Positions 9,001-17,909 are shown, counted from the stretch's first letter. The stretch: 64,000 nucleotides of DNA from Chloroflexi bacterium UBA6622 (GCA_002433065.1 DJHK01000041.1:134795-198794); one strand, 5' to 3'. Made by a program: numbers and translations. Notes: a model not told the origin generated them from the letters alone.

Positions 9001-10046
9001 GTCGTGTGAGTGTGGTGTTACAAAGTCTTGCGATTGTTGTGATCACGCTTGGCGGTGTGCTTTATCTCGCGTATTCGTTGACGTCACGGTTTGCCGATTC
9101 TCCTTCGACTGTAGCAGCACGGACTGTTGTGTTTACCATTCCTGCTGGAGCAACTACCGCGGATATTGGCCGAGATCTTCAAGAACTGGAGCTTATTCAG
9201 AGCGAGAAATTGTTTGAGGTTTTGGTGGCAAGGCGAGGTCTCGATGGGCAGCTAAGGCAAGGAAGTTTCCTTCTTAGGCCAAACATGTCGCTTGACGAAA
9301 TTCTTAGCACGTTTAGTCAGGCCACCGTTGTTGAACAAACAATCACGTTCCCTGAGGGCTGGCGTTTAGAAGAGATGGCAGAGCGCATCGCAGACCAAAC
9401 GGAGATTGACGAGGCCGAATTTCTACGGATAGCGAGGGAGGAGTCCGCGTCGTTCGCCAGCGAATTTTCGTTTATAAAGGTACTGCCTCCAGGGCATAGC
9501 CTTGAAGGCTATCTATTCCCTGATACGTATCAGATTGATTCGGGTACGACGGCACGTGATCTAGTTTTGCGCATGCTTCAGCGATTCGAACAAGTTGTCG
9601 ATGCCTCGCTCCGTTCGGCAGCTGCTCAAGTTGGACTAAATGTGCATGAGTTAATCACTCTTGCCTCAATAATTGAGCGTGAAGCGATGCGCGACGATGA
9701 ACGAGCGCTGATCTCGGGCGTTTTTCACAATCGTCTTGTGCAGGGAGTGCTTCTTCAAGCTGACCCAACTGTCCAATATGTGCTCGGGCAGGATGGGTCC
9801 GGGGGGAGATGGTGGAAAAGGGATATCAATAGATCAGATCTCCAGACTCCTTCTAAGTACAATACCTATGTGACTGGTGGATTGCCGCCAGGCCCGATTG
9901 CGGGGCCTGGTCTAAAGTCCATTACGGCTGCGGCTAATCCAGCAAACACGTCATATTTGTTTTTTGTTGCACGAGGTGATGGTTCTCACGAGTTCGCGCG
10001 GACAAACGAAGAGCATGAAGTAAACATGAAGCGGTATTTGAGGTGA
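8994..10046 (+). CDS. mltG: Endolytic transglycosylase MltG
   Basis: Membrane-anchored lytic transglycosylase that cuts nascent peptidoglycan strands and sets glycan length. One N-terminal membrane helix (about residues 9-30) is followed by a LysM-like region ('IPAGATTADIGRDLQEL') and the YceG catalytic domain. 'LEGYLFPDTYQI' and 'ITLASIIEREA' with the catalytic Glu228 are present, as is the C-terminal 'YNTYVTGGLPPGPIAGPG'. Length 350 is normal. It overlaps ruvX by 7 bases and the following peptidase gene by 4 (GTGA). The alaS-ruvX-mltG order is common in bacteria. Confidence 0.95.
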   Translation: MLSRVSVVLQSLAIVVITLGGVLYLAYSLTSRFADSPSTVAARTVVFTIPAGATTADIGRDLQELELIQSEKLFEVLVARRGLDGQLRQGSFLLRPNMSLDEILSTFSQATVVEQTITFPEGWRLEEMAERIADQTEIDEAEFLRIAREESASFASEFSFIKVLPPGHSLEGYLFPDTYQIDSGTTARDLVLRMLQRFEQVVDASLRSAAAQVGLNVHELITLASIIEREAMRDDERALISGVFHNRLVQGVLLQADPTVQYVLGQDGSGGRWWKRDINRSDLQTPSKYNTYVTGGLPPGPIAGPGLKSITAAANPANTSYLFFVARGDGSHEFARTNEEHEVNMKRYLR

Positions 10047-11107
10047 CATCCAATAGGACGGATCTTCTCATAGCAAGCTGTGCCGAACTTGATGTGGATG
10101 GCATGATCGTGACAGGTGAGGCCAATCGTCGATACCTTAGCGGGTTTACCGGAAGCTCCGGCACGCTGCTAATAAGTGTCAATGCTCGTTGGCTGGTTAC
10201 GGATTCTCGTTATACAGAACAGGCTGGTAGACAGGCGATTGATTATGACGTGATCGAAAGCGTCGAATTGCTACAGCAAATCAAATGTTGGGTTGTTTCG
10301 TTGGGTGTTTCCCGGCTTGGATTTGAATCGGAGCACACGTCGGTTAAACAGCTTCAAGAGCTCACTGATTTCCTTGCTGCTGAGCAGTGCTTGGTAACCC
10401 TTGTTCCCTTAGAAGATGTTGTTGAAGCGCAACGTGTCGTGAAAGACAAAGCGGAATTGAACTTGCTTACAGAAGCTGTGAGGCTTGCAGATGATGTTAT
10501 GCACTGTGCGGGTGAGTGGTTAGTTTCTGGCGTGGTCGAACGTGATTTAGCCGCTGATCTAGAACATCACATGCGCAAACTAGGCGGCGACGGCCCTTCG
10601 TTTCCGACGATCGTTGCTTCTGGCCCCAATGGTGCGATGGCTCACCATTCTCCAGGTGATCGGTTGATAACCAACGGTGATTCGGTCATCGTCGATCTTG
10701 GGGTCAAATTGGATGGATACTGCTCGGATATAACCCGGACCTTTTATGTGGGTGGGTCGGATGATAGGTTTCGGGAAATTTACGGTGTGGTTTTGTCGGC
10801 CCAAGCCGCGGTCGAGACTGGGATGTCAGCTGGTATGACAGGGAAGACTGCCGATGGGCTGGCCCGACAGGTGATTGTTGACGCTGGTTTTGGTGATTGT
10901 TTTGGGCACGGTACAGGACATGGTGTAGGTCTTGAGATTCACGAGGCTCCCACGGTTTCGCCTCGAAACGAAGGAAGGCTTCCTGTCGGCGCTGTTACCT
11001 CAGTTGAACCCGGCATATATGTACCTGGCTGGGGAGGCGTTCGTATAGAGGATCTTGTAGTTATCGGGGATGATTGTGTTGAGGTGTTAACACAGTCTGC
11101 AAAATGA
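10043..11107 (+). CDS. M24-family Xaa-Pro aminopeptidase-like protease
   Basis: Two-domain dimetal peptidase that releases N-terminal residues before proline. A creatinase-like N-terminal domain (about residues 1-125, 'GEANRRYLSGFTGSSG') precedes the pita-bread catalytic domain. Metal ligands are visible: Asp in 'DLGVKLDGYCSD' (two Asp), His in 'HGTGHGVGLEIHE', Glu in 'SVEPGIYV' and Glu in 'GVRIEDL'. The 354 residues are standard. The GTG start overlaps the mltG stop (GTGA). A gene of this type just before efp is a frequent arrangement in Gram-positive and related bacteria. Confidence 0.92.
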   Translation: MTSNRTDLLIASCAELDVDGMIVTGEANRRYLSGFTGSSGTLLISVNARWLVTDSRYTEQAGRQAIDYDVIESVELLQQIKCWVVSLGVSRLGFESEHTSVKQLQELTDFLAAEQCLVTLVPLEDVVEAQRVVKDKAELNLLTEAVRLADDVMHCAGEWLVSGVVERDLAADLEHHMRKLGGDGPSFPTIVASGPNGAMAHHSPGDRLITNGDSVIVDLGVKLDGYCSDITRTFYVGGSDDRFREIYGVVLSAQAAVETGMSAGMTGKTADGLARQVIVDAGFGDCFGHGTGHGVGLEIHEAPTVSPRNEGRLPVGAVTSVEPGIYVPGWGGVRIEDLVVIGDDCVEVLTQSAK

Positions 11108-11145
11108 GAGGGCTAATAGCAGGTGAATGAATCGAAACACTTACA

Positions 11146-11703
11146 GTGATTGATGCAGGTGAGTTGCGTCGTGGTTGGGTGTTGCGGATTGAGAATATTC
11201 TGTTTCAGGTGGTGGAATTCCAGCACCAAAAAATCGGCCGTGGTTCTGCGAACGTAAGGTTACGGTTGCGGGACCTTCGAGGGGGGTCGATAACTGACCG
11301 AACTTTTCAAGCTTCCAAGAGATTTGAACGTGTCATCTTGGATTCGCATAAGGTGCAGTTTCTCTATAACGATGACTCGGGATATCACTTTATGGATGTG
11401 GAATCATTCGAAGAATTAACGCTGTCCACGGATTCTGTAGGCGATGCCGCCAATTATCTTCCCGACGGGTTGGAGCTAGAGATTGTGGCCTTCGAGTCTT
11501 CACCTATCGGCCTTGAATTGCCGGTCACGGTAGATATGGAAGTTGTTGAAACAGAACCTGGTGTCCGTGGTGATACGGCTACGGGGGCGACTAAACAGGC
11601 CAAGCTTGTCACAGGGTTAACGGTACAGGTTCCGCTTTTTGTCGATAAAGGCGATGTGCTTCGTATAGACACTCGGACCGGCGATTACCAGTCTAGAGCG
11701 TGA
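11146..11703 (+). CDS. efp: Translation elongation factor P
   Basis: Relieves ribosomes stalled at polyproline stretches. The 185 residues comprise a KOW-like N-terminal domain and two OB domains; the C-terminal signature 'GDVLRIDTRTGDYQSR' is canonical. The start is GTG 11146. In the loop that reaches the peptidyl-transferase centre the tip residue is Arg32 ('KIGRGSANVR'), where many EF-Ps carry a modifiable Lys. Arg at this place is typical of EarP-type EF-Ps, but no earP is visible in this window, so the modification state is unknown. It is followed by a biotin-carrier-like gene, as in efp-accB operons. Confidence 0.95.
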   Translation: MIDAGELRRGWVLRIENILFQVVEFQHQKIGRGSANVRLRLRDLRGGSITDRTFQASKRFERVILDSHKVQFLYNDDSGYHFMDVESFEELTLSTDSVGDAANYLPDGLELEIVAFESSPIGLELPVTVDMEVVETEPGVRGDTATGATKQAKLVTGLTVQVPLFVDKGDVLRIDTRTGDYQSRA

Positions 11704-11723
11704 ATGGAAGCGAAGGGGTAGCT

Positions 11724-12185
11724 ATGGCAGATGATCACGATTGGGATGACCTTCTAATTGAGAAAGTACCCCGGCTTGCGGAATTGTTGAAAGAGACTGG
11801 TGCGGAGGAAATTGAGATTGGTGATGGCGACCGAATGGTTCGTGTGCGCCGGTCTATTGACCTGCTATCGACTCAACCAGTCGCCAAATCCGAAGCCGAG
11901 TTAGAAGGCAAAGATTCAGCAGGTGATGATGCGGTAACGAATGTTGACTCAGAGCAGGTCGGGGTGTTTAGGGCTATCGCTGAGGAAGATGCATCAACTC
12001 CCGCTGTGGTTGGTGACGAGGTCGAAGAAGGTCAGGTGATTGGTTTTGTTGATGTGCTAGGTGTGCCGCACGAGGTTAGTTCGCCAGTAAGTGGTGTGAT
12101 TGACGAGGTGCTGGTTCACGACGGATCGGTTGTAGAGTTCGGACAACGGCTGGTTAAGATTCGTCGGGCTTCAATAATAAACTAA
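11724..12185 (+). CDS. BCCP-like biotinyl-domain protein lacking the biotin lysine
   Basis: Looks like the biotin carboxyl carrier protein AccB: an acidic N-terminal helix region (about residues 1-45), a low-complexity linker, and a C-terminal biotinyl/lipoyl fold ('VGDEVEEGQVIGFVD' ... 'SPVSGVIDEVLVHDGSVVEFGQRL'). Where BCCP has the biotinylated 'EAMKL' the sequence reads 'DVLGV', so no lysine is available. It therefore cannot carry biotin in the normal way. The position after efp is where accB usually lies, but no accC follows. ATG 11724 was chosen over an in-frame GTG at 11700 because AAGGGG stands 6 bases upstream. Its stop overlaps the secF stop on the other strand. Confidence 0.75.
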   Translation: MADDHDWDDLLIEKVPRLAELLKETGAEEIEIGDGDRMVRVRRSIDLLSTQPVAKSEAELEGKDSAGDDAVTNVDSEQVGVFRAIAEEDASTPAVVGDEVEEGQVIGFVDVLGVPHEVSSPVSGVIDEVLVHDGSVVEFGQRLVKIRRASIIN

Positions 12186-13126
12186 GGATCTTTTCGTTGT
12201 AGTTTTTCGCGGAGCTTTCGCCAGACTATTTTTCCGTCTGATTGGTCCCATGAAACAACCAAGCAGGATGCATTGAATAGAGACGAATAGGTTCCAATTG
12301 CGAACCCGACGCCTAGGGCAATGGAAAACAGGCGGATCGTTGGTCCGCCAAGCACAACCAAGGCAAAAAGCACAGCCATCGCTGTAAGGGACGTGTTTAA
12401 TGAGCGGGTCAGGCTTTGGTTGATGCTGAGGTTTACGGTTGTTTCAAAGTTGGGGCGAGAGGATTCGGGAAGTTTGCGGTGTTGTTCTCGGTTTTCACGG
12501 ATACGATCGAAGACGACGATGGTGTCGTTCACGGAGAATCCAATGACTGTCAAGATCGCGGTTACAAATAGAGCATCTACTTGGACTTGAGCGAAGTGGC
12601 CCAGAAGGGCGAATAGGCCTAAAAGAAATATCGCGTCGTGTAACAGCGCGACGATCGCGGCGAAGCCGAGCACTGCAGCGCGTTCCATGCGCCGGAATGC
12701 CCAAATAACATAGAGCAATACAAGGGCAGACGCAATTACTACGGCAACGAGCGCTGCTCTGGTCATTTCGGAACCGACGATAGGCCCTATGGAGGAGAAA
12801 CTGAGTTCTTGGCCTGGGGAAATTCCAGAAAATAAGGCCTCGAGAATTGAGTCTTTTTGCTCGATGTTTAACTGTCTAACGCGAACTAAGGCTCCGTTTT
12901 CTTCGGTAAGTTGAACGGTTGCATTGTTATAGCCAGCATCGGACACGACTGACTGAATACGTTGTTGTGTTACTGGTTCCTTGAAACGGACGTGTAGGAG
13001 CGCGCCGCCGGTGAAGTCAATCCCAGGTTTGAGTCCACCGGTCAGGAGAGCGAGTAACCCGGGTAGTAGGAATGTAAGCGAAAGCGCGTACCACCAACCT
13101 CTCCGAGCGGTGATCGCAAACGTCAT
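12182..13126 (-). CDS. secF: Protein translocase subunit SecF
   Basis: Inner-membrane partner of SecD that uses proton motive force to pull proteins through SecYEG. The 314 residues show the first helix (about 10-30), the 'GLKPGIDFTGGALLHVRF' motif, an external P1-like region, then five helices with 'VNDTIVVFDRIRENR'. The start overlaps the secD stop by 4 bases (ATGA), so translation is coupled. The 3' end meets the BCCP-like gene tail to tail with overlapping stop codons. Confidence 0.96.
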   Translation of the reverse strand: MTFAITARRGWWYALSLTFLLPGLLALLTGGLKPGIDFTGGALLHVRFKEPVTQQRIQSVVSDAGYNNATVQLTEENGALVRVRQLNIEQKDSILEALFSGISPGQELSFSSIGPIVGSEMTRAALVAVVIASALVLLYVIWAFRRMERAAVLGFAAIVALLHDAIFLLGLFALLGHFAQVQVDALFVTAILTVIGFSVNDTIVVFDRIRENREQHRKLPESSRPNFETTVNLSINQSLTRSLNTSLTAMAVLFALVVLGGPTIRLFSIALGVGFAIGTYSSLFNASCLVVSWDQSDGKIVWRKLREKLQRKDP

Positions 13127-14427
13127 GGGCTTGCTGATTTTTGGCGTACGCCAAAAAATCTGGACCGTGCCAGGGTTTTTGAGGTCACAGCAACACGAAG
13201 AAGGTTTCGGCTAACGGTGATCGCACTGAACATACTTGCCATAACACCTATTGCCAGAGTGAGAGCAAAGCCCCTGACTCCACCGCTTCCAAATCCGAAA
13301 AGCACACTGCAGATAATGAGGGTGGAAATATTCGAATCACGGATAGATGGCCACGCGCGGCTGAATCCTGATTCGATTGCGCCTCGTATTGTGCGGCCTT
13401 TCCGAATTTCCTCTCGTGTTCGCTCGAAGATAAGGATGTTGGCATCAACTGCGACGCCTACTGAGAGGATAAATCCTGCGAGGCCAGACAGAGTGAGGGT
13501 TACGGGTATCAGCTTGAATGCGGCAAACACGATGCATGCGTACACGAGGAGTGCCGCTGCAGCCACAAAACCTGGCACTCGGTAATAGCAGATCATGAAG
13601 CTGAGAACGAGAACGGCGCCAACCACGCCAGCTCGAAGGCTTGCGTCTAGAGATTCTCGGCCGAGCGTTGGTCGAACTGTGAAGTTTTGGACGACTTCAA
13701 GGGGGACGGGTAGGGCTCCGTAGCGGAGTTGGATTGCTACAGCCCGAGCTTCGTCAGCAGTGAAGTTTCCAGAAATCACACCTCGGTCTCGAATTGCCGA
13801 TCGAATCGATGCCGAACTTACGACTAGCTCATCAACTGTGATGGTGAGAACTTCGCCAATGTGGGTGCCTGTATATGAATAAAACTTCTCGCCAGCGTTA
13901 GGCTTCAGATCGAACTCAATTCTCGGGCTACCGAGAGAGTCGAAGCCGAGCCTTGCGTCTTCAAGGTCTCTGCCACTAAGGACAATTTGGCTTGGTTCTG
14001 CGACGAGGCGACTACCTTCCTGCACAAACTGGAATCCGGTGTTCAAGATGAGCAATTGGCCAGTTTGACGGAAGGACTGGATAGCCTTCTCCGGATCGTC
14101 AATGCCAGGCAGTTCGACGATTAGCCGATCTTTGCCCTGAATTTGAATCAAGGGTTCGGCTACTCCGAGGGCATTTACCCGGTTTTCAATGATGCGTTTG
14201 ACGGCCTGCATGTCTCCGGTTTGTAACTCTTGCCCCTTCGGTGGTTTTGCCTGGAAGCGGACATGTAGGCCTCCTTGCAGATCAAGTCCTTGCCGAAATG
14301 CAAGGGACGAAAAGTCTCGACCCGCAATTTCGACTGGCACTCCAGGTGTTGATGGAAGGGCGATGTACAACGAAAAAATAAAGAGAATTGCTATTCCGGC
14401 CAGGGTCGTCCATTGGCGTCGTTTCAC
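13123..14427 (-). CDS. secD: Protein translocase subunit SecD
   Basis: Membrane component of the Sec auxiliary complex. The 434 residues have one N-terminal helix (about 8-24), the hallmark 'FRQGLDLQGGLHVRFQ', a large outside region, and five helices near the C-terminus with 'GVAVDANILIFERTREE'. It is shorter than the Escherichia coli protein (615) but normal for this group of bacteria. It forms a two-gene unit with secF. About 210 bases separate it from the transaldolase gene upstream; the stretch holds no gene I can support. Confidence 0.96.
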   Translation of the reverse strand: MKRRQWTTLAGIAILFIFSLYIALPSTPGVPVEIAGRDFSSLAFRQGLDLQGGLHVRFQAKPPKGQELQTGDMQAVKRIIENRVNALGVAEPLIQIQGKDRLIVELPGIDDPEKAIQSFRQTGQLLILNTGFQFVQEGSRLVAEPSQIVLSGRDLEDARLGFDSLGSPRIEFDLKPNAGEKFYSYTGTHIGEVLTITVDELVVSSASIRSAIRDRGVISGNFTADEARAVAIQLRYGALPVPLEVVQNFTVRPTLGRESLDASLRAGVVGAVLVLSFMICYYRVPGFVAAAALLVYACIVFAAFKLIPVTLTLSGLAGFILSVGVAVDANILIFERTREEIRKGRTIRGAIESGFSRAWPSIRDSNISTLIICSVLFGFGSGGVRGFALTLAIGVMASMFSAITVSRNLLRVAVTSKTLARSRFFGVRQKSASP

Positions 14428-14640
14428 TGCATGCTCGATTCAAGTGTTCGCCGATGGTGGTGGTTCGGCACTTGTTCGGTCTCGGTCACCCTGTTTGGTG
14501 TCCCGGAACGTTCGTGGCCATTCACGAGTTTTGGCTGTCTTGATCGAGGCCGAGTGCTGCTGGTTGTCCGTGTTTGGGCCAGGTCATTGACTGGGGAGAA
14601 AGGCACTGAGCCTGTTTCCACATCAGCAATACGGCTCGTG

Positions 14641-15393
14641 TCAATGATCGGTGTCGCGGACAGGAATGCCTTCAAGCAAGCCAGCTTTGTGCATGTTTTG
14701 CCATCGGGTGAGGAACGTCTCGTTCCATTCGTCGGTGAGCGGGCTGTGAAGCATGTCTCTAAACACTTCCCAAAACACAATGATGCCGTCTGCACCGGCC
14801 TGAAGCGCTGCTGCAGCGACATCTACTGACCGAACCAGGGCAGCGGTCACATAAGGTCGCTGTTCCCAGCCGCTTAGCATTTCGACGCATTCGTGGACGT
14901 GCCATACGGGATCTACCCCGACTTCTTTGTACGGTTCGCAAAAGGGCAATATATGTGTCGCTCCGGCCTGTGCTACGACCGCGGCCTGCGTCAGGTTGAA
15001 AGTCGTGGTGCAGAACGTCTCGACGCCGTCCGCGGCAAGGGCACTGAAGGCCTCGAGCCCCTGTTCTGCACAGGGGATCTTTATGACGATTTGATCCGAC
15101 ATCGCGGTGAAAACATGAGCTACATCCAAAAGTTCATCCGTGGTATGGCCGTCAATCTCCACGACTACTGGTTTATCCGTGATGCTTAGATAGCGTTTTA
15201 CGACCTCGGTTAGCTGTCCATACTTTTGGGTAAGGTCGTCAAGCACGACCGTGTTGGTCACAATCCCGTAGCCACCACGCGGAAGCCAGGTCTTAAGGTC
15301 TTCAGGGTCACCCGCCAACCATATTGCGGGACCACACTCCTTCAGGCGTGAATGAGTTACCCGGCCGATCTCTGTCTGTGTGGTTTCGGACAT
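14641..15393 (-). CDS. Transaldolase-family enzyme
   Basis: TIM-barrel aldolase of the transaldolase family, 250 residues, similar in size to short fructose-6-phosphate aldolase/transaldolase forms. The Schiff-base lysine is Lys105 in 'IVIKIPCA', and 'TFNLTQAAVVAQAGATHILPF' matches the family's second motif. Its ATG overlaps the last base of the VOC-protein stop (TAATG). Clustering with an acid-sugar dehydratase and a VOC protein suggests a catabolic role for a sugar-derived aldehyde or ketose rather than the pentose phosphate pathway; this is inference. Confidence 0.85.
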   Translation of the reverse strand: MSETTQTEIGRVTHSRLKECGPAIWLAGDPEDLKTWLPRGGYGIVTNTVVLDDLTQKYGQLTEVVKRYLSITDKPVVVEIDGHTTDELLDVAHVFTAMSDQIVIKIPCAEQGLEAFSALAADGVETFCTTTFNLTQAAVVAQAGATHILPFCEPYKEVGVDPVWHVHECVEMLSGWEQRPYVTAALVRSVDVAAAALQAGADGIIVFWEVFRDMLHSPLTDEWNETFLTRWQNMHKAGLLEGIPVRDTDH

Positions 15394-15806
15394 TACTCGT
15401 GCCTCCCGTCAACCAGTTGCAAGCCGACGCCAAGGGTGGCGTCGGTGTCAAGAAAAGTTATCCGCCAATCCGACGAACTTACTATGGGGTCTGTCCCATT
15501 AATACCAAGCTGCTCGCTCAATGTGTTTAGCGTATTGTCAAAGTCATCGTCTCGGAAAGCAACGTGGTGGACGCTTGCTCCGTGCTCTTTCAGGTGAGCC
15601 GCAAACTTACTGACGGCATCATTTGTTGGGCAGATGATTTCCAGGTAGCTGTCAGTGTTTCCGATCTGAAGGGCTGCGTACGCATTACCTTCTTCGTCTG
15701 ATTCCCAGATCTTGAAGGGCTTCATACCTAGCTTTTCGCTGAAAAGGCGGAGCGCAGCGTCCCGGTCATGGACTACGTAGGCGATGTGATGAACGGCGTC
15801 AAACAT
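15393..15806 (-). CDS. VOC-family (glyoxalase-fold) protein
   Basis: A 137-residue single-domain vicinal-oxygen-chelate protein with the paired beta-alpha-beta-beta-beta layout. 'VHHIAYVVHDRDAALRLF' and 'VHHVAFRDDDFDNTL' give the two expected metal-binding His positions, and Glu in 'SYLEII' is a likely third ligand. This resembles methylmalonyl-CoA epimerase-like or lactoylglutathione-lyase-like proteins, but the substrate cannot be named. It lies between a dehydratase and a transaldolase and is tightly coupled to the latter by a TAATG overlap. Confidence 0.85.
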   Translation of the reverse strand: MFDAVHHIAYVVHDRDAALRLFSEKLGMKPFKIWESDEEGNAYAALQIGNTDSYLEIICPTNDAVSKFAAHLKEHGASVHHVAFRDDDFDNTLNTLSEQLGINGTDPIVSSSDWRITFLDTDATLGVGLQLVDGRHE

Positions 15807-15880
15807 AATTGGACCTCTGGGGATTTAGGAGGATGCAACTGGATTTTACTTTGTAAGTTCTATGCTTATCAGCTTCGTCG

Positions 15881-17005
15881 TTATTCGGAGAAGGCACGCC
15901 ACGCGTAGACAGGTTCATCTCCGTGAGCCTCTTCTTCTAGAGCTGTGAGATCAAGGTCAGGTATGCCTAGGCCAGGCTTGTTGCTGAGGTGCATGTAGCC
16001 GGAGTGGATTTCCATTGCCTCGCCTCCAACGGTGCATCGCAACTCGTATTCAGGTTGGGCAGTTTCAAGTACATAAAAGTTCGGGGACACCGCGGCAATT
16101 TGCATGGCCATTGCTGCGGAAATCGGCCCTCCTGAATTATGGGGTGCGATCTGTACGAAATATGTGTCAGCAGCAGCTGCTATTTTCAGGACTTCAGTTA
16201 TGCCGCCGGCATGAGTCAGGTCTGGTTGGATAAATGCGGCACCTTCACCCTCAAGCAATTCTCTAAAGTCTTGGCGGCTAAACATTTTTTCCCCACAAGC
16301 AATAGGCACGGACATCTGACGTGCTAGCGAGCACATTGCTTTAGTGTTGCCAGTTGGAATCGGTTCTTCCATCCATACCGGTCGAAAGGGTTGAAACATG
16401 TGGGATGCTTCGATCGCTATACGTGGCGTTAATCGTTCAGCACATTCAAGGTATATCTCGAAATCTAGGCCGTTTGCGTCCCGTATCCCGCGCACTAATT
16501 CTTCGGAAAATCGCAAGCTTTCGGTTTCGCTTCTCTGGCCAGGGGACCCGAACGGATTAACTTTGACGCCTCGATAGCCCTCTTTGCGAGCACGTATCGA
16601 CCCGTCGACATGGTCGGAAACTGAGTCCAGCCAACGCGATATACCTCCAGCATACACTCGAACCTTATGCCGGATAGGCCCACCGAGAAGCTTCCAAATG
16701 GGCTCTCCTAGACGTTTGCCCTGAAGATCCCAGAGCGCTCCATCGATAGCTGAGATCGCACTGTTCACAACTGGGCCACCGCGCCAGCCTGTATAGAGAT
16801 CCCTCCAGATGAGCTCAATCGCAGAAGGGTCGCGTCCTAGTAGTCGCGGGGTGAAATGCTTAATGGCTCCGACAACTGCTTGGCCTCGGTCGGATGTCGA
16901 AGCCTCGCCCCACCCATGAAGCCCCTCGTCAGTAGACACACGAATGAATAGCCATTCTCTCCAGCGAACATATCGGCTAAAAACTTCGATTCCGGTAATT
17001 TTCAT
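15881..17005 (-). CDS. Enolase-superfamily dehydratase (mandelate racemase/galactonate dehydratase type)
   Basis: Abstracts an alpha proton from a carboxylate, typically dehydrating an acid sugar. I chose ATG 17005 because it overlaps the nth stop as ATGA and starts directly at the conserved 'MKITGIEVFS'; a longer frame to 17068 exists. Seen in 374 residues: 'GVKVN' (base-carrying strand), Glu187 in 'YLECAERL' at the first metal position where Asp is more usual, Glu213 in 'MEEPIP', Glu239 in 'CGEKMF' and His289 in 'APHNSGG'. The substrate is unknown. Genes for a VOC protein and a transaldolase follow on the same strand. Confidence 0.88.
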   Translation of the reverse strand: MKITGIEVFSRYVRWREWLFIRVSTDEGLHGWGEASTSDRGQAVVGAIKHFTPRLLGRDPSAIELIWRDLYTGWRGGPVVNSAISAIDGALWDLQGKRLGEPIWKLLGGPIRHKVRVYAGGISRWLDSVSDHVDGSIRARKEGYRGVKVNPFGSPGQRSETESLRFSEELVRGIRDANGLDFEIYLECAERLTPRIAIEASHMFQPFRPVWMEEPIPTGNTKAMCSLARQMSVPIACGEKMFSRQDFRELLEGEGAAFIQPDLTHAGGITEVLKIAAAADTYFVQIAPHNSGGPISAAMAMQIAAVSPNFYVLETAQPEYELRCTVGGEAMEIHSGYMHLSNKPGLGIPDLDLTALEEEAHGDEPVYAWRAFSE

Positions 17006-17739
17006 GCCGATAGCTTGGCTGTGAATGGTGACCGGGTTGGTCGGGTGGGTGAGGTCGAGGACGGACAAATGTTATTGAGTTCGCATGTGTCGCAATCAGG
17101 ATTTCTCGCGTCACAGACTCTGCGACCGTGCCAGATGATGGCGATTCCCGCGAAGATCCAGTCCTCTTTATCGAGAACCTTCATAAGATCCCTCTCGATT
17201 TTTACCGGGTCAGTAGCTTCACTTAATCCCAGGCGTTGCGCTAATCGTTTTACATGGGTGTCTACGACGACGCCACTGGCCAGGCCAAATGCTTCTCCAA
17301 GCACCACATTTGCGGTTTTTCGGGCAACGCCACGCAGTCGCAACAATTCGTCCATGGTTCGTGGAACCTCACCGTTGAACTCGTCCACGATTTGAGCCGA
17401 GGCCACCCGGATGGACTTGGCTTTGCTGCGAAAAAACCCAGTCTGTCTCACAAGGTCTTCGACTTCTGCTTGCGACGAGTCAGCAAGGGCTTTCGCTGTG
17501 GGGAATTTTCGGAACAAGTTGGGTGTGACTCGGTTGACCGTGACATCTGTTGTTTGGGCTGACAGGATTACTGATATTAAGAACTGGAATGCAGACCCAT
17601 AATTCAGCTCGGCGGCAGCATTTGGGTACTTCTCCCGTAGTCGTGAGATTATTTCTTTGCCTCGTGCACGTTGGGCAGCTTTTGACTCGCGCCATCGACG
17701 AAGCGGAGTTTTTGTGCGGGTTTTACGGGGAGACGGCAT
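17002..17739 (-). CDS. nth: Endonuclease III
   Basis: Base-excision repair glycosylase/AP lyase for oxidised pyrimidines. The 245 residues include the helix-hairpin-helix with catalytic Lys141 ('LRGVARKTANVVL'), catalytic Asp160 ('VVVDTHVKRLAQRL'), and a [4Fe-4S] motif Cys209-x6-Cys216-x2-Cys219-x5-Cys225. A basic N-terminal extension (about 27 residues) precedes the core. It overlaps the enolase-superfamily gene by 4 bases (ATGA), an odd partner for a repair gene. Confidence 0.95.
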   Translation of the reverse strand: MPSPRKTRTKTPLRRWRESKAAQRARGKEIISRLREKYPNAAAELNYGSAFQFLISVILSAQTTDVTVNRVTPNLFRKFPTAKALADSSQAEVEDLVRQTGFFRSKAKSIRVASAQIVDEFNGEVPRTMDELLRLRGVARKTANVVLGEAFGLASGVVVDTHVKRLAQRLGLSEATDPVKIERDLMKVLDKEDWIFAGIAIIWHGRRVCDARNPDCDTCELNNICPSSTSPTRPTRSPFTAKLSA

Positions 17740-17909
17740 ACGAATAGCTTATCCCTGGAAGATCGCTCAGGCGACCAATCGGACTGTGTGGGGATGTTGC
17801 TCAACAGTGGTCAAGTATCGACGTTGTTAGGATAGCCCTTCGGCATTCTGAGGTGAAAATTGGCAGTTGTCGGGTCGAGCGCTAAACGAGTAGAGCTAAA
17901 GGAGCGGTT

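Noticed and set aside
14424..14822. 132-codon minus frame near secD
   Set aside because: It overlaps the transaldolase gene in another frame and has no protein-like features.
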